Notes: a model not told the origin generated them from the sequence alone. DNA of 39,505 bases from Actinomycetota bacterium (GCA_963169225.1 CAUJDH010000043.1:1-39505); one strand, 5' to 3'. Positions 1 through 9,841 are shown, counted from the first letter of the stretch. Program-made: numbers and translations.

Positions 1-82
1 AAATAGCTATAAGACCTAGAAAAATAAAGATCATTTTGCGCAGATCCGTGGTACTGAATGCAGTCGCGAGTGCTGTGAACAT
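1..82 (-). CDS. secY: Protein translocase subunit SecY, N-terminal fragment (cut by window edge)
   Basis: The first 27 codons of a gene running off the left edge are visible, too short for the ORF track. The reading starts MFTALATAFSTTDLRKMIFI, which matches the start of SecY: a short amphipathic helix, a D-L-R-K/R motif, then the first membrane segment. SecY is the channel of the Sec translocon. The gene lies 9 bp after rplO, its usual place at the end of the spc operon. A GAGGT near the end of rplO is the likely ribosome binding site. The identification rests on the N-terminus and on position. Confidence 0.9.
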   Translation of the reverse strand, partial: MFTALATAFSTTDLRKMIFIFLGLIAI

Positions 83-91
83 TTGGCTAGT

Positions 92-550
92 TTATACCTC
101 TGTAGCCGAACCGCCGGCAGCTTCGATCTTGGATTTTGCACTTTCCGAGAAAGCGTTAGCCGAGACGTTCACCTTGACAGAAATATCGCCTGAACCGAGC
201 ACCTTGACGGGCTTGCCCTTGCGGACAGCTCCCGCTGCCACGAGGTCAGCAACGCTGACGTCGCCGCCATTCGGGAACAGCTTGTCAAGCGCAGCTACGC
301 TCACAACTTGGTAGGCAACCTTGTTTGGGCTCTTGAAGCCACGAAGCTTGGGCAGACGCATGTGCAGTGGAGTCTGACCACCTTCGAAACCTGCGGGTAC
401 CTGGTAACGAGCCTTCGTTCCCTTGGTACCGCGACCTGCAGTCTTGCCACGCTTACCTGCCTCACCACGGCCTACACGGACCTTGGACTTTTTGGCTCCT
501 TCGGCGGGACGTAGATGATGAACCTTGAGTGGATTTGAACTGTCAGTCAT
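92..550 (-). CDS. rplO: 50S ribosomal protein L15
   Basis: This is a late-assembly protein of the large subunit. The 152-residue product has the typical Gly/Arg/Lys-rich N-terminal extension ([15 protein letters not shown]) that threads into 23S rRNA, followed by the [14 protein letters not shown] core motif and a small globular C-terminal domain. The length is normal for the family. It starts 2 bp after rpmD and precedes secY, so it is the penultimate visible gene of the spc operon. Translation is probably coupled to rpmD. Confidence 0.98.
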   Translation of the reverse strand: MTDSSNPLKVHHLRPAEGAKKSKVRVGRGEAGKRGKTAGRGTKGTKARYQVPAGFEGGQTPLHMRLPKLRGFKSPNKVAYQVVSVAALDKLFPNGGDVSVADLVAAGAVRKGKPVKVLGSGDISVKVNVSANAFSESAKSKIEAAGGSATEV

Positions 551-552
551 AT

Positions 553-735
553 CTAGTCGACCTCCTCAACACGAATCAAGTGCGAAACCGCACGAATCAT
601 TCCACGGACCTCTGGGGTGTCTTGACGAACCGACGAGGCGCCGATTCGCTTGAGACCCAAGGACTTCAGTGTGGCGCGCTGCGAAGCAGTGCCACCAATC
701 GCGGACTTAGTTTGGGTAACTTTGACGTCGCTCAT
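553..735 (-). CDS. rpmD: 50S ribosomal protein L30
   Basis: A small (60 aa) large-subunit protein. The sequence [10 protein letters not shown] near the start and L-G-L-K-R-I followed by V-R-G-M-I near the end are the conserved L30 features. It is 2 bp downstream of rpsE and 2 bp upstream of rplO, the standard spc-operon position. The length is that of the short bacterial form; nothing is unusual. Confidence 0.97.
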   Translation of the reverse strand: MSDVKVTQTKSAIGGTASQRATLKSLGLKRIGASSVRQDTPEVRGMIRAVSHLIRVEEVD

Positions 736-737
736 GC

Positions 738-1370
738 TTAGGCCACCCCTCCAGCAACGGCTGCAGCCTCAGCTTCAGCCTTCTTCTGGTCAGCCTTGGC
801 TGCCTCACCGGCAGCTTGCGAACGCAACAGCGCTGCCGGAGCAACCTGATCCAACGGCAGACCACGACGGGCGGCTACCTCTTCTGGACGCTCGAGCATC
901 TGTAGCGCGGCAACAGTCGCGTGAACGATGTTGATTGCGTTGTCCGAACCCAGCGACTTCGACAGAACGTCGTGGATTCCGGCGCACTCAAGCACGGCAC
1001 GCACAGGTCCACCGGCGATCACACCGGTACCGGGTGAGGCTGGGCGCAGCAACACGATGCCGGCTGCCTTCTCGCCCAAGACCGGGTGAGGAATCGTTCC
1101 CTGAATACGGGGAACCGAGAAGAAGCTCTTCTTGGCTTCTTCTACACCCTTAGCGATAGCAGCGGGGACCTCTTTGGCCTTGCCGTAGCCAACACCTACG
1201 TGACCATCGCCATCACCGACAACAACCAAAGCGGTAAAGCTGAACCGACGTCCACCCTTGACCACCTTGGAGACACGGTTGATCGCAACAACGCGCTCAA
1301 TGTGGTTACTCTTCTCAGCACCACCGCGACCTTTGTTACCGTCGCGGCGCTCCTGGCGCTGTCCTGCCAT
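738..1370 (-). CDS. rpsE: 30S ribosomal protein S5
   Basis: S5 sits at the mRNA entry side of the small subunit and helps decoding fidelity. The product is 210 aa. It has a basic N-terminal extension (about 35 aa, rich in R/G/K), then the double-stranded-RNA-binding-like domain ([10 protein letters not shown]) and the C-terminal domain with [13 protein letters not shown]. An Ala/Glu/Lys-rich tail of about 30 residues makes it longer than the E. coli protein, as is common in actinobacteria. It lies between rplR and rpmD; the 49-bp gap to rplR is one of the larger ones in the operon. Confidence 0.98.
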   Translation of the reverse strand: MAGQRQERRDGNKGRGGAEKSNHIERVVAINRVSKVVKGGRRFSFTALVVVGDGDGHVGVGYGKAKEVPAAIAKGVEEAKKSFFSVPRIQGTIPHPVLGEKAAGIVLLRPASPGTGVIAGGPVRAVLECAGIHDVLSKSLGSDNAINIVHATVAALQMLERPEEVAARRGLPLDQVAPAALLRSQAAGEAAKADQKKAEAEAAAVAGGVA

Positions 1371-1419
1371 GTTTCCTCTTCCCTCTAAAAGTAAATCTGT
1401 TTAAGGATCTAGCCCGTGG

Positions 1420-1800
1420 CTAGAAGTCCAAGCCTGCCTCGCGAGCAGCATCAGCTACTGCAGCGATACGACCGTGGTACTTGAATCCACCGCGGTCGAA
1501 CACGACGGCTTCTACACCGGCATCCTTCGCACGCTTCGCAACCAACTCGCCAACCTTCGTCGACTTTGCGGTCTTGTCTCCATCCAAGGAACGAACATCT
1601 GACTCCAGCGTAGACGCCGAGGCCAAAGTCTTTCCGGCGGTGTCGTCGATCACCTGTGCCTCGATGTGGCGTGCCGAACGGAACACCACCAAACGAGGAC
1701 GCGAGGCGGTACCCGAAACGTTCTTGCGAACGCGCTGGTGACGACGGATCCGGGATGTTGACTTCTTGGTGCCGGAACCAATCTTCTGTGAGACTGCCAT
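1420..1800 (-). CDS. rplR: 50S ribosomal protein L18
   Basis: L18 binds 5S rRNA in the central protuberance together with L5. The 126-residue product has a basic N-terminus, then R-P-R-L-V-V-F-R-S and H-I-E-A-Q-V-I-D-D, and ends [12 protein letters not shown] followed by A-R-E-A-G-L-D-F, the classic L18 C-terminal signature. It starts 2 bp after rplF. Length and position are ordinary. Confidence 0.98.
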   Translation of the reverse strand: MAVSQKIGSGTKKSTSRIRRHQRVRKNVSGTASRPRLVVFRSARHIEAQVIDDTAGKTLASASTLESDVRSLDGDKTAKSTKVGELVAKRAKDAGVEAVVFDRGGFKYHGRIAAVADAAREAGLDF

Positions 1801-1802
1801 GG

Positions 1803-2342
1803 CTACTTACCTGCCTTTCCGGCCTTGCGGCGAATGTGCTCGCCTTCGTACTTAACACCCTTGGCTTTGTAGGGGTCAGGCTTGCGGAGCTTGCGGATGT
1901 TAGCTGCAACCTCGCCCACCTTCTGCTTGTCGATTCCCTCAACCGAGAACTTGGTCGGCGACTCGACAACGAACTTGATGCCCTCTGGTGCATCAACCTG
2001 GATCGGGTGGCTGTAGCCGAGGCTCAGCTCAAGTCCCGCACCCTTGTTCTGTACGCGGTAACCAGTACCGGAAACCTCAAGCTTCTTGACGTAGCCCTCG
2101 GAGACACCGACCACCATGTTGTTGACCAAGGTGCGCGACAGACCATGGAGGGCCTTGTTACGACGCTCGTCATTCGGGCGTGAAACCTGGATCGAACCAT
2201 CTTCGTTGGCCTCGACCGTAATCGGCTCGGACACCGTGAGGTTCAAAGTTCCCTTGGGGCCAGTGACAGTAACGTCCTGACCTGCAATATCAACCTTTAC
2301 GCCGCTGGGAAGGGCGATTGGCAGACGTCCAATACGTGACAT
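1803..2342 (-). CDS. rplF: 50S ribosomal protein L6
   Basis: L6 binds 23S rRNA near the GTPase-associated region. The product is 179 aa with the two duplicated L6 folds. It begins M-S-R-I-G-R-L-P-I and has the C-terminal motif [11 protein letters not shown] followed by E-x-I-R-R-K-A-G-K, diagnostic for bacterial L6. It lies 9 bp after rpsH and 2 bp before rplR in the spc operon. Confidence 0.98.
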   Translation of the reverse strand: MSRIGRLPIALPSGVKVDIAGQDVTVTGPKGTLNLTVSEPITVEANEDGSIQVSRPNDERRNKALHGLSRTLVNNMVVGVSEGYVKKLEVSGTGYRVQNKGAGLELSLGYSHPIQVDAPEGIKFVVESPTKFSVEGIDKQKVGEVAANIRKLRKPDPYKAKGVKYEGEHIRRKAGKAGK

Positions 2343-2351
2343 GTCTTCCCC

Positions 2352-2750
2352 TTACCAAACGTAGGCGAGGACTTCCCCACCCACGCCTTTCTGCTCAGCT
2401 TGGCGGTCAGTTAGCAGTCCCGACGAGGTCGAGATGATCGCGATTCCGAGTCCACCCAGAACCTTCGGCATGCCGGTGCTCTTTGCGTATACACGCAGAC
2501 CTGGCTTGCTCACACGGCGAAGTCCGGCAATCGAACGCTCACGGGTGGGGCCGTACTTCATCTCCACCTTGAGGGTCTTGCCAACCTCAGCTTCTTCAAC
2601 ACTCACACCAGCGATGTAGCCCTGCTCGACGAGGATGTTTGCGATTCCCTCTTTGAGCTTGGAATACGGCATAGGCACGTCATCGTGGTATGCGGTGTTC
2701 GCGTTGCGCAGACGCGTCAGCATGTCTGCGATCGGATCGGTCATTGTCAT
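2352..2750 (-). CDS. rpsH: 30S ribosomal protein S8
   Basis: S8 is a primary 16S rRNA binder. In E. coli it also represses the spc operon; that role is not tested here. The 132-residue product starts [17 protein letters not shown] and ends with the G-G-E-V-L-A-Y-V-W signature. The conserved S-T-S-S-G-L-L-T-D segment is present. ATG 2750 and ATG 2744 are both possible starts; the former is kept. A 113-bp gap separates it from rpsN, the longest spacer inside the spc block. Confidence 0.97.
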   Translation of the reverse strand: MTMTDPIADMLTRLRNANTAYHDDVPMPYSKLKEGIANILVEQGYIAGVSVEEAEVGKTLKVEMKYGPTRERSIAGLRRVSKPGLRVYAKSTGMPKVLGGLGIAIISTSSGLLTDRQAEQKGVGGEVLAYVW

Positions 2751-2863
2751 TTGGCCATCGGCCTCTCTCGCTGCGGTTTCCTTGTCTGGCTCCGTTGAGC
2801 CGGAAGGACCTTCAGCGTCTAGTCGCTTGAAGTATGTATGGGAAGTTGTGGGGATGCCCCGGG

Positions 2864-3049
2864 TTACCAGGACGACTTGGTGACGCCAGGAAGCTCACCG
2901 CGGTGAGCCATCTCGCGCAAGCAAATGCGGCACAAGCCGAACTTGCGGTACACCGAGTGCGGACGTCCACAGCGTTGGCAACGGGTGTAAGCGCGAACCT
3001 TGAACTTCGGCTTACGATTCGACTTCTCAATCAGAGCTTTTTTAGCCAT
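2864..3049 (-). CDS. rpsN: 30S ribosomal protein S14, zinc-binding (type Z) form
   Basis: The product is only 61 aa and carries two CxxC pairs (C-Q-R-C and C-R-I-C) that bind one zinc ion, so it is the C+ or type Z S14. The start M-A-K-K-A-L-I-E-K and the [18 protein letters not shown] core are typical. This is the housekeeping copy in its usual site between rplE and rpsH. Many actinobacteria also have a longer zinc-free paralogue elsewhere for zinc starvation; none is in this window. Confidence 0.97.
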   Translation of the reverse strand: MAKKALIEKSNRKPKFKVRAYTRCQRCGRPHSVYRKFGLCRICLREMAHRGELPGVTKSSW

Positions 3050-3051
3050 TT

Positions 3052-3615
3052 TTAGTTCTCCTTGAATGGGAAGCCGAGCTTACGCAGAAGCGCACGTCCC
3101 TCGTCGTCGTTGCTGGCAGTGGTCACGACCGTGATGTCCATTCCGCGGGTGCGGTCGATCTTGTCTGGATCGATCTCGGGGAACATGACCTGCTCGTTGA
3201 TGCCGAATGTGTAGTTGCCGTTGCCATCGAACTGCTTAGGCGATAGACCACGGAAGTCACGGATACGCGGAAGTGCGATCGACAGCAGACGATCCAGGAA
3301 CTCCCACATGTGGTCGCCACGAAGCGTCGAGTGGGCGCCAATTGGCTGTCCCTCACGCAGCTTGAACTGAGCGATCGACTTGCGAGCGCGGGTCACGACT
3401 GGCTTCTGACCAGTGATCGTGGCCAAGTCGCGCACGGCACCGTCAATCAGCTTGGAGTCGCGAGCTGCGTCACCAACACCAGTGTTGACAACAACCTTCA
3501 CAACACCCGGAACCTGCATCGCGTTCTCAAGCTCAAGTTCAGTCTTAAGTGCGTCGCGGATCTCCGTGTTGTAACGCTCTTTCAGCCTTGGTACGGCTGG
3601 TGCCTCAACAGTCAT
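3052..3615 (-). CDS. rplE: 50S ribosomal protein L5
   Basis: L5 binds 5S rRNA and contacts the P-site tRNA. The product is 187 aa with P-R-L-K-E-R-Y near the N-terminus, the V-V-V-N-T-G-V-G motif, [15 protein letters not shown] and the [12 protein letters not shown]-terminal element. The length is normal. It overlaps the end of rplX by 1 bp, pointing to translational coupling. Confidence 0.98.
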   Translation of the reverse strand: MTVEAPAVPRLKERYNTEIRDALKTELELENAMQVPGVVKVVVNTGVGDAARDSKLIDGAVRDLATITGQKPVVTRARKSIAQFKLREGQPIGAHSTLRGDHMWEFLDRLLSIALPRIRDFRGLSPKQFDGNGNYTFGINEQVMFPEIDPDKIDRTRGMDITVVTTASNDDEGRALLRKLGFPFKEN

Positions 3616-3917
3616 TAGTCTTCCTTCTTCTTACTCTTCGACTTCTTGTCCGAGTCGTCCTTCTTATCGGACTTCTTGGAGTCGGAGTCGATCAGCTTCA
3701 CATTCGAGATGTGTAGCGGTGCCTCGCGCTTGACGATGCCACCTTGCTGGTTGTCCTTCTCTTGGCCGGCCTTGGTGTGACGCGTAACAGCGTTCACGCC
3801 CTCAACGAGCACACGATTTTCTTCAGGAATGGTCTTGATGACCTTGCCCTTGAGACCCTTGTCCTTGCCAGCGATGACGAGAACTTGGTCTCCGGTGCGG
3901 ATCTTGGTCTTAGCCAT
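3615..3917 (-). CDS. rplX: 50S ribosomal protein L24 with charged C-terminal tail
   Basis: L24 starts assembly of the large subunit. The KOW motif is visible near residues 8-30 ([18 protein letters not shown]), followed by the T-R-H-T-K segment and [15 protein letters not shown]. The last 23 or so residues are an almost pure Ser/Lys/Asp run, apparently a disordered tail beyond the folded core. It is adjacent to rplN with no gap and overlaps rplE by 1 bp. Confidence 0.97.
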   Translation of the reverse strand: MAKTKIRTGDQVLVIAGKDKGLKGKVIKTIPEENRVLVEGVNAVTRHTKAGQEKDNQQGGIVKREAPLHISNVKLIDSDSKKSDKKDDSDKKSKSKKKED

Positions 3918-4286
3918 TTAGAGCACCTCCGGAGCAAGCGAAACGATCTTCATGAAGCGCTTATCACGAAGCTCGCGACCAACCGGTCCGAAGATACGCG
4001 TACCGCGTGGCTCGCCGTCACCCTTGAGAATCACAGCAGCGTTCTCGTCAAAGCGAATGTACGAACCGTCGGGACGACGGGTCTCCTTCTTGGTGCGAAC
4101 GATGACTGCCTGGACGACTTCACCCTTTTTGACGTTGCCGCCAGGGATCGCATCCTTGACCGTTGCCACAATCTTGTCGCCGATTCCGGCGTAGCGACGG
4201 CCAGAGCCACCGAGCACACGAATGCACAGCAGTTCTTTAGCACCAGTGTTATCAGCCACTGGGAGGCGTGATTCTTGCTGGATCAC
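3918..4286 (-). CDS. rplN: 50S ribosomal protein L14
   Basis: L14 forms part of the intersubunit bridge to 16S rRNA. The product is 122 aa, the universal length. It starts M-I-Q-Q-E-S-R-L-x-V-A-D-N-T-G-A-K and ends with F-G-P-V-G-R-E-L-R followed by [12 protein letters not shown], both highly conserved. The start overlaps the rpsQ stop by 4 bp. By the E. coli convention it is the first gene of the spc operon, but no promoter is evident between it and rpsQ. Confidence 0.98.
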   Translation of the reverse strand: MIQQESRLPVADNTGAKELLCIRVLGGSGRRYAGIGDKIVATVKDAIPGGNVKKGEVVQAVIVRTKKETRRPDGSYIRFDENAAVILKGDGEPRGTRIFGPVGRELRDKRFMKIVSLAPEVL

Positions 4287-4576
4287 TTGGCCTTCTCCAA
4301 AATCTCTACTACGCGCCAGCGCTTTGTCGCTGACAACGGACGGGTCTCCATAAGAAGAACGCGGTCGCCTACGCCACAGCTGTTCTCCTCGTCATGTGCC
4401 TTGAGGCGGCTCGTGCGACGAACAACCTTGCCGTACATGGCGTGCTTGAAGCGGTCTTCAACGGCGACGACGACGGTCTTGTCCATCTTGTCGCTGACAA
4501 CGAGTCCTTCACGAACCTTGCGGTAGCCGCGCTCGTCGGTGGTTGCCTTAGCCTCGGTCTGAGTTGATTCGCTCAT
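4283..4576 (-). CDS. rpsQ: 30S ribosomal protein S17
   Basis: S17 is an early 16S rRNA binder with an OB fold. The 97-aa product has an acidic, poorly conserved N-terminus (about 18 aa), then the S17 core: [19 protein letters not shown], and the later A-H-D-E segment and [13 protein letters not shown]. It overlaps rplN by 4 bp and follows rpmC by 2 bp. Confidence 0.97.
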   Translation of the reverse strand: MSESTQTEAKATTDERGYRKVREGLVVSDKMDKTVVVAVEDRFKHAMYGKVVRRTSRLKAHDEENSCGVGDRVLLMETRPLSATKRWRVVEILEKAK

Positions 4577-4578
4577 GC

Positions 4579-4842
4579 TTAGGCTCCCTTCTCGTCTTCG
4601 TCTGTTGATGCGTCTGCTTCGACTCCGTCAGCCTCGATAATGCCGAGCTCGCGCTCACGCATGATCGTGTACAGACGGGCGATCTCGCGGCGAACCTGAC
4701 GCAAACGTGCGTGGTTGTCCAACTGGCCGGTAGCCGACTGGAACCGCAGATTGAACAGTTCTTCTTTGTTCTCTGTCAGCCGAGTTTGCAGTGCAAAATC
4801 GTCCAGCTCACGGAGTTCAGTGGTCGTGGTCATTGCAGCCAT
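4579..4842 (-). CDS. rpmC: 50S ribosomal protein L29
   Basis: L29 lies at the peptide tunnel exit with L23. The 87-aa product has the family's two long helices: [10 protein letters not shown], then [13 protein letters not shown] and [11 protein letters not shown]. An acidic tail of roughly 20 residues makes it longer than the 63-aa E. coli protein. ATG 4842 overlaps the last base of rplP; ATG 4833 (M-T-T-T-T) is another possible start. Confidence 0.96.
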   Translation of the reverse strand: MAAMTTTTELRELDDFALQTRLTENKEELFNLRFQSATGQLDNHARLRQVRREIARLYTIMRERELGIIEADGVEADASTDEDEKGA

Positions 4843-5261
4843 TAGTCTTCAGCCACCTCTCGTCGTACGATCCGGCACTTCATCGGCAGCTTGTGCATGG
4901 CGCGGGTTAGCGCTTCACGAGCGGTCTTCTCGTCCGGGTAGCTCAGTTCGAACATGACGCGGCCTGGCTTGACGTTGGCCACCCACCACTCGGGAGATCC
5001 CTTACCGGAACCCATGCGAGTTTCTGCTGGCTTCTTGGTCAGTGGGCGATCCGGGTAGATCGTGATCCAGACCTTTCCGCCTCGCTTGATATGACGGGTC
5101 ATGGCAATACGAGCGGCCTCAATCTGACGGTTCGTCACATATGCCGGCTCGAGTGCCTGGAGTCCCCAGTCACCAAAGTTCACATTGGTACCGCCCTTAG
5201 CTGCACCAGTCCGCTTGGGGTGATGCTGCTTGCGGTACTTGACCTTGCGTGGAATCAACAT
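4842..5261 (-). CDS. rplP: 50S ribosomal protein L16
   Basis: L16 is needed for A-site tRNA binding. The product is 139 aa, beginning [13 protein letters not shown], the standard start. It contains [21 protein letters not shown] and [13 protein letters not shown]; the last segment bears the Arg/Gly region near the peptidyl transferase centre. It follows rpsC by 3 bp and overlaps rpmC by 1 bp. Confidence 0.98.
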   Translation of the reverse strand: MLIPRKVKYRKQHHPKRTGAAKGGTNVNFGDWGLQALEPAYVTNRQIEAARIAMTRHIKRGGKVWITIYPDRPLTKKPAETRMGSGKGSPEWWVANVKPGRVMFELSYPDEKTAREALTRAMHKLPMKCRIVRREVAED

Positions 5262-5264
5262 GTC

Positions 5265-6170
5265 TTATGCACCTGCCTCAGTTGCTGCTGCTTCTGCTGC
5301 AGCGGTTGCTTCGCCAGCCGGAGCCTCGACTGCTGCGGCAGCTTCCTTAGCTACACCAGGAGCCTCGGCCGCTACCTCGCGGGAATCTGCACCGCGACCA
5401 CCTGAGCCACGATTGTCGCCACGGTCATCACGACGCGGGCCACGGCCACGGCCGTCACGACGGCGTCCGCCACCCATGCTGGCTTGACGGTTCTTACGCT
5501 CAGCCTGCTGCTTCTCTCGCTCCTTCTTGTCAGTCGACACCTCGCCGTGGTAAACCCACACCTTGACGCCAATGCGACCGAAGGTGGTGTGCGACTCGAA
5601 GAAGCCGTAATCAATGTCTGCGCGGAGCGTGTGCAATGGCACGCGACCCTCGCGGTAGAACTCGGTACGCGACATTTCGGCGCCACCCAGACGACCCGAC
5701 ACCTGGATTCGGATGCCCTGTGCACCACCGCGCATTGCCGACTGCATCGCCTTGCGCATTGCGCGACGGAACGACACCCGGCTTGCGAGCTGCTCGGCAA
5801 CACCTTGTGCGACGAGCTGCGCGTCAACCTCGGGGTTCTTGACCTCGATGATGTTGAGCTGCACTTGCTTGCCGGTGAGGTTCTCAAGGTCGGCGCGAAT
5901 ACGCTCAGCCTCGGCGCCACGGCGACCGATCACGATGCCTGGACGGGCGGTGTAAAGGTCGATGCGAACACGCTCACGCGTACGCTCGATCTCTACCTTG
6001 GAGATGCCTGCGCGCTCCATGCCCTGGGACATGAGCTTGCGGATCTCTACATCCTCTTTGACGTAGTCGCTGTAACGCTGACCTGGCTTGGAGCTGTCAG
6101 CGAACCAACGTGACGCGAAGTCAGTCGAGATGCCGAGGCGGAAGCCATGCGGATTGATCTTTTGACCCAT
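5265..6170 (-). CDS. rpsC: 30S ribosomal protein S3 with long low-complexity tail
   Basis: S3 lies at the mRNA entry tunnel. The first 210 or so residues are standard S3: [14 protein letters not shown], the KH domain with P-G-I-V-I-G-R-R-G (a GxxG-type loop), and the C-terminal domain with [12 protein letters not shown]. After the [13 protein letters not shown] core, the protein runs on for about 80 residues, first Arg/Gly/Asp-rich, then Ala/Glu-rich, to a total of 301 aa (E. coli S3 is 233). The tail is probably disordered; such tails are known in actinobacteria, but this one is long. Confidence 0.98.
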   Translation of the reverse strand: MGQKINPHGFRLGISTDFASRWFADSSKPGQRYSDYVKEDVEIRKLMSQGMERAGISKVEIERTRERVRIDLYTARPGIVIGRRGAEAERIRADLENLTGKQVQLNIIEVKNPEVDAQLVAQGVAEQLASRVSFRRAMRKAMQSAMRGGAQGIRIQVSGRLGGAEMSRTEFYREGRVPLHTLRADIDYGFFESHTTFGRIGVKVWVYHGEVSTDKKEREKQQAERKNRQASMGGGRRRDGRGRGPRRDDRGDNRGSGGRGADSREVAAEAPGVAKEAAAAVEAPAGEATAAAEAAATEAGA

Positions 6171-6178
6171 GGTTCTAC

Positions 6179-6532
6179 CTACTTCCCTGCCTCAGCGAGC
6201 TCTGGCTCGCCGACGACTATCGTGATGTGGCTTGTACGCTTACGGATCCTCGACGCACGGCCCTGGGCACGCGGACGGAATCGCTTCATGGTGGGACCCT
6301 CGTCGACGCGAGCCTCGAGCACGAGAAGGTCATCCTCGTTGAGTCCGTCGTTGTTGACCGCGTTGGCAATCGCGCTGTCGAGCACCTTGCCTACTGGTTC
6401 GCTAGCACCCTGCGGCGCGAACCGCAGAATTGCCTGCGCTTCTGCCACTGGCAACCCACGAACGAGGTCCACCACACGGCGAGCCTTCATGGGGGTGACG
6501 CGGACGAACCGCGCTTGAGCCCTGGCTTCCAT
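6179..6532 (-). CDS. rplV: 50S ribosomal protein L22
   Basis: L22 lines the nascent-peptide tunnel with its beta-hairpin. The 117-aa product shows the core [20 protein letters not shown] and the hairpin region [15 protein letters not shown], followed by [12 protein letters not shown]. An AGGTAGGGA upstream of ATG 6532 serves as ribosome binding site. The 67-bp spacer to rpsS holds nothing else I can identify. Confidence 0.97.
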   Translation of the reverse strand: MEARAQARFVRVTPMKARRVVDLVRGLPVAEAQAILRFAPQGASEPVGKVLDSAIANAVNNDGLNEDDLLVLEARVDEGPTMKRFRPRAQGRASRIRKRTSHITIVVGEPELAEAGK

Positions 6533-6599
6533 CGCTATCCCTACCTGTCTTGTTTCTTGAGTCTTCTAAAAACTGTTGTCTTGTTTGTGTCCAAGCGCT

Positions 6600-6881
6600 T
6601 TAGCCGCGCTTGGCCTTACGGTCGTCCTTGATGTGACCTTTGAAGGTACGAGTTGGGGCAAACTCGCCCAACTTGTGACCGACCATGTTCTCGGAGATGA
6701 ACACCGGAACGTGCTTACGACCATCGTGAACGGCGAGGGTGTGACCCAACATTGCCGGCACGATCATCGAACGGCGCGACCATGTCTTGATGACATTGTG
6801 CGTGCCCTTCTCGTTCTGAGCATCAACCTTCTTCATGAGGCTGTCGTCCACAAAGGGACCCTTTTTCAAGCTACGTGGCAT
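6600..6881 (-). CDS. rpsS: 30S ribosomal protein S19
   Basis: S19 sits in the head of the small subunit next to S13. The product is 93 aa, beginning [12 protein letters not shown] and containing [15 protein letters not shown] and [13 protein letters not shown], the most conserved S19 segments. It follows rplB by 10 bp. Confidence 0.98.
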   Translation of the reverse strand: MPRSLKKGPFVDDSLMKKVDAQNEKGTHNVIKTWSRRSMIVPAMLGHTLAVHDGRKHVPVFISENMVGHKLGEFAPTRTFKGHIKDDRKAKRG

Positions 6882-6891
6882 CTTCTATTCC

Positions 6892-7728
6892 CTACCGCTT
6901 CTTACCGGTCTTACGACGGCGAACGATGTACTTGCTGCTGGCCTTGTTCTTATTACGGGTACGACCCTCTGGCTTACCGTTCGGGTTCACCGGATGGCGA
7001 CCACCAGAAGTCTTACCTTCACCACCACCGTGCGGGTGATCGACCGGGTTCATCACAACACCGCGAACGGTTGGGCGCTTGCCCTTCCAACGCATACGTC
7101 CTGCTTTACCCCAGTTGATGTTCGATTGAGAGGCGTTTCCGACCTCACCAATCGTGGCGCGGCAACGAAGATCAACATTGCGGATCTCACCAGATGGCAA
7201 ACGCAGCTGGGCGTAGGGACCATCCTTAGCGACGAGCTGGATGCTCGAGCCGGCCGAACGAGCCAGCTTGGCACCGCCACCAGGGCGAAGCTCGACGGAG
7301 TGGATCACGGTACCGGTCGGGATGTTGCGCATCGGCAGGTTATTACCTGGCTTGATGTCAGCATTCGGTCCGGTCTCAACGATCATTCCCTGCTTCAGAC
7401 CTTGCGGGGCGATGATGTAACGCTTATCGCCATCGAAGTAGTGAAGCAGCGCAATGTAGGCGGTGCGGTTGGGGTCGTACTCAATATGTGCGACCTTGGC
7501 CTGTACGCCGTCCTTGTCATTGCGACGGAAGTCGATCACGCGATAAGCGCGCTTGTGTCCGCCACCTTGGTGCCTGGTCATGATGCGGCCGGAGTTGTTA
7601 CGGCCGCCCTTCTTAGGCAGAGGGCGTACAAGCGACTTCTCTGGCGTCGAACGTGTGACCTCGGCAAAGTCCGAGACGCTCGAGCCACGACGACCTGGCG
7701 TCGTCGGCTTATACTTTCGGGTTCCCAT
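6892..7728 (-). CDS. rplB: 50S ribosomal protein L2
   Basis: L2 is essential for subunit association and peptidyl transferase activity. The product is 278 aa, the usual size. It has the SH3-like RNA-binding domain and the C-terminal signature [12 protein letters not shown], which contains the invariant His near the catalytic centre, and ends in a basic tail (R-R-R-K-T-G-K-K-R). It lies between rplW and rpsS in the S10 operon. A 299-aa ORF on the opposite strand is a shadow of this gene. Confidence 0.99.
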   Translation of the reverse strand: MGTRKYKPTTPGRRGSSVSDFAEVTRSTPEKSLVRPLPKKGGRNNSGRIMTRHQGGGHKRAYRVIDFRRNDKDGVQAKVAHIEYDPNRTAYIALLHYFDGDKRYIIAPQGLKQGMIVETGPNADIKPGNNLPMRNIPTGTVIHSVELRPGGGAKLARSAGSSIQLVAKDGPYAQLRLPSGEIRNVDLRCRATIGEVGNASQSNINWGKAGRMRWKGKRPTVRGVVMNPVDHPHGGGEGKTSGGRHPVNPNGKPEGRTRNKNKASSKYIVRRRKTGKKR

Positions 7729-7757
7729 GATTAGTCCTTAAGATCAATCCAGACGCG

Positions 7758-8060
7758 CTATGCGACCGGACCTCCGAAGATGTCGATTCTCTCGCCCTGT
7801 TGCACAGTGACAACAGCGCGCTTGCTGGAGGCACGTGAGCCGTATCCGTGACGGGTACGGACTCGCTTGCCTTTGCGGTTGAGGGTGTTGACGCCGGTTA
7901 CGTGAACGCCAAATGCCTCTTCGACCGCGATCTTGATTTGGGTCTTATTGGCATCCGGGTGCACGACGAACGTGTACTTGTTCTCGTCGAGGAGTGCATA
8001 GCTCTTCTCAGAGACGACCGGTGCGAGCAGGATGTCGCGTGGGTTGGCTACCTTCGCCAT
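7758..8060 (-). CDS. rplW: 50S ribosomal protein L23
   Basis: L23 is at the tunnel exit and docks trigger factor and SRP. The product is 100 aa with [15 protein letters not shown] at the N-terminus and the [16 protein letters not shown] motif. [13 protein letters not shown] follows. It starts 2 bp after rplD. Confidence 0.98.
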   Translation of the reverse strand: MAKVANPRDILLAPVVSEKSYALLDENKYTFVVHPDANKTQIKIAVEEAFGVHVTGVNTLNRKGKRVRTRHGYGSRASSKRAVVTVQQGERIDIFGGPVA

Positions 8061-8062
8061 GA

Positions 8063-8728
8063 TTACTCACCATCCTTTTCGTCAGTCTTCTTCGCCTTGG
8101 CAACACCAGCACGGTTGACGAATGTCTCGAGTGCGTCGGCGGTGAACACCACATCGTCGTTCACTAGAACGTCGTAGCTGTTGAGCTGCTCTGGGGCGAG
8201 AATGTGAACACCGTCAATGTTGCGAACGGACTTCCACGTCGTGGTGTCGGCCAGTTCGGCGACCAGCAGAACCTTCGGGTTCTCACTCACAGCTGCCAGT
8301 GCGGCAACTGCTGCCTTGGTCGAAGGTGTCTCACCGTCGACAACGCTCTTGATCACGTGAACGCGATCGTTGCGTGCGCGATCGGTAAGGGCTCCACGGA
8401 GAGCGGCAGCCTTCATCTTCTTAGGCGTGCGCTGTTCATAGTTGCGCGGCACTGGACCGTGTACGACTCCACCGCCAGCAAACTGTGGGGCGCGAGTCGA
8501 ACCCTGACGGGCGCGGCCGGTTCCCTTTTGCTTGTATGGCTTGGCGCCACCACCACGGACTTCGGCGCGAGTCTTAGTCTTGGCCGTACCCTGGCGAGCA
8601 GCAGCAAGCTGAGCAACAACGACTTGGTGGATCAACGGAACGTTAACCTGCACGTCGAAGATCGACTCCGGCAACTCGACGCTGCCGTCCTTCTTGCCAG
8701 CTGCGGTAAGCACATCAACTTTAGCCAT
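8063..8728 (-). CDS. rplD: 50S ribosomal protein L4
   Basis: L4 reaches into the peptide tunnel through a long loop. In E. coli it also autoregulates the S10 operon. The 221-aa product has the tunnel loop [20 protein letters not shown] and a G-P-V-P-R-N-Y segment. The C-terminal half ([13 protein letters not shown]) is the Rossmann-like fold. Its start overlaps the stop of rplC by 1 bp (TAATG), a sign of coupled translation. Confidence 0.98.
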   Translation of the reverse strand: MAKVDVLTAAGKKDGSVELPESIFDVQVNVPLIHQVVVAQLAAARQGTAKTKTRAEVRGGGAKPYKQKGTGRARQGSTRAPQFAGGGVVHGPVPRNYEQRTPKKMKAAALRGALTDRARNDRVHVIKSVVDGETPSTKAAVAALAAVSENPKVLLVAELADTTTWKSVRNIDGVHILAPEQLNSYDVLVNDDVVFTADALETFVNRAGVAKAKKTDEKDGE

Positions 8729-9375
8729 TATGCGCTCCTCTTCACTGCGTTACGAACCATGACGATTCCGCCCTTGGGGCCAGGAACTGCGCCCTTGACC
8801 AGGAGCAGACCCTTGTCCGCGTCGACGGCCACAATCTCGAGGTTCTGAACCGTGTGACGGGCTTGACCCATACGACCGGCCATGCGAGTTCCCTTGAACA
8901 CGCGACCTGGGGTGGCACATGCGCCAATCGAACCTGGCTTGCGGTGAATCTTGTGGGCACCGTGACCGGCAGGACCACCGTGGAAGCCGTGACGCTTCAT
9001 GACGCCGGCATAACCGCGTCCCTTGGTGGTTCCGGTGACGTCGACCTCTTGGCCAGCCTCGAACAAGTCGGGACCAAGAGTCTGGCCTACCTCGTACTCG
9101 GAAGCATCGTCAGTGCGAATCTCTGCTACAAAGCGCTTGGGTGCAGTACCGGCTTTAGCGAAGTGTCCAGCCATCGGCTGGGTGACCTTGCGCGTCGCGA
9201 TCTCGCCAAACCCGATCTGAACTGCCGAGTAGCCGTCAACCTCTGGCGTGCGAACCTGCGTCACTGCGCATGGTCCAGCCTCGATCACGGTTACCGGCAC
9301 AACGCGGTTTGCGTCATCCCAGACCTGAGTCATGCCGAGCTTGCGGCCCAACACGCCCTTTACGTTCTTAGTCAT
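8728..9375 (-). CDS. rplC: 50S ribosomal protein L3
   Basis: L3 is an early-assembly large-subunit protein whose central extension nears the peptidyl transferase centre. The product is 215 aa with [11 protein letters not shown] near the start, and the [20 protein letters not shown] extension with G-R-M-G downstream. The C-terminus [11 protein letters not shown] is typical. It follows rpsJ by 17 bp. Confidence 0.98.
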   Translation of the reverse strand: MTKNVKGVLGRKLGMTQVWDDANRVVPVTVIEAGPCAVTQVRTPEVDGYSAVQIGFGEIATRKVTQPMAGHFAKAGTAPKRFVAEIRTDDASEYEVGQTLGPDLFEAGQEVDVTGTTKGRGYAGVMKRHGFHGGPAGHGAHKIHRKPGSIGACATPGRVFKGTRMAGRMGQARHTVQNLEIVAVDADKGLLLVKGAVPGPKGGIVMVRNAVKRSA

Positions 9376-9392
9376 CTCAAAAGTCCTACTCG

Positions 9393-9701
9393 CTAGAGCT
9401 TGATCTCGATATCGACACCAGCTGGAAGATCCAGGTGCATCAAGGAATCAACCGTCTTAGGGGTTGGGTCCAGGATGTCGATAAGTCGTTTGTGCGTGCG
9501 CATCTCGAAGTGCTCACGGCTGTCCTTGTACTTGTGCGGAGAACGAATAACGCAGTACACGTTCTTCTCGGTTGGCAGCGGCACAGGCCCTGCAATTTGC
9601 GCACCAGTCTTAGTGACCGTATCGACGATCTTCTTCGCCGAAGTATCGATCACTTCGTGGTCATAGGCCTTGAGCCTAATGCGGATCTTCTGTCCCGCCA
9701 T
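9393..9701 (-). CDS. rpsJ: 30S ribosomal protein S10 (NusE)
   Basis: S10 is a small-subunit head protein and also the NusE transcription antitermination factor. The product is 102 aa with [10 protein letters not shown] and the loop [10 protein letters not shown], then [18 protein letters not shown] about 10 nt upstream of ATG is a good ribosome binding site. It is the first gene of the S10 operon, separated from tuf by two hairpins. Confidence 0.98.
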   Translation of the reverse strand: MAGQKIRIRLKAYDHEVIDTSAKKIVDTVTKTGAQIAGPVPLPTEKNVYCVIRSPHKYKDSREHFEMRTHKRLIDILDPTPKTVDSLMHLDLPAGVDIEIKL

Positions 9702-9753
9702 GGCTTCTCTGTCCTCCGCTGTCGGTATTGCTTCTCTTGGTTTGAAGTTCTTC

Positions 9754-9778
9754 CGAGTCAGACCTGATGTCCGACTCG
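9754..9778 (-). terminator. Hairpin between tuf and rpsJ (second stem; terminator or S10 leader element)
   Basis: On the minus strand CGAGTCGGAC, a 5-nt loop and GTCTGACTCG form a 10-bp stem with a single G-U pair. It lies 53 nt upstream of rpsJ and 26 nt after the larger tuf hairpin. No U-run follows. It may be a tandem terminator for tuf or a structure in the 5' untranslated region of the S10 operon. Sequence alone does not decide between these. Confidence 0.6.
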
Positions 9779-9803
9779 AGGAGCTCCCTGGGGAGACCCT
9801 GTT

Positions 9804-9841
9804 GGTTGGGTGCTAGTCATAGTGGCGACTAGCACCCAACC
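9804..9841 (-). terminator. Strong hairpin just after tuf, likely str-operon terminator
   Basis: GGTTGGGTGCTAGTC and GACTAGCACCCAACC form a perfect 15-bp inverted repeat around an 8-nt loop. The structure begins 7 nt past the tuf stop codon. There is no U-tract on the minus-strand side, so it resembles the U-less hairpins reported at actinobacterial gene ends more than an E. coli-type terminator. It could instead give partial read-through or protect the 3' end of the tuf mRNA. Confidence 0.75.

Noticed and set aside
6835-7734. 299-aa ORF on the + strand opposite rplB and rpsS
   Set aside because: It is antisense to two conserved ribosomal genes, has no ribosome binding site and resembles no known protein.
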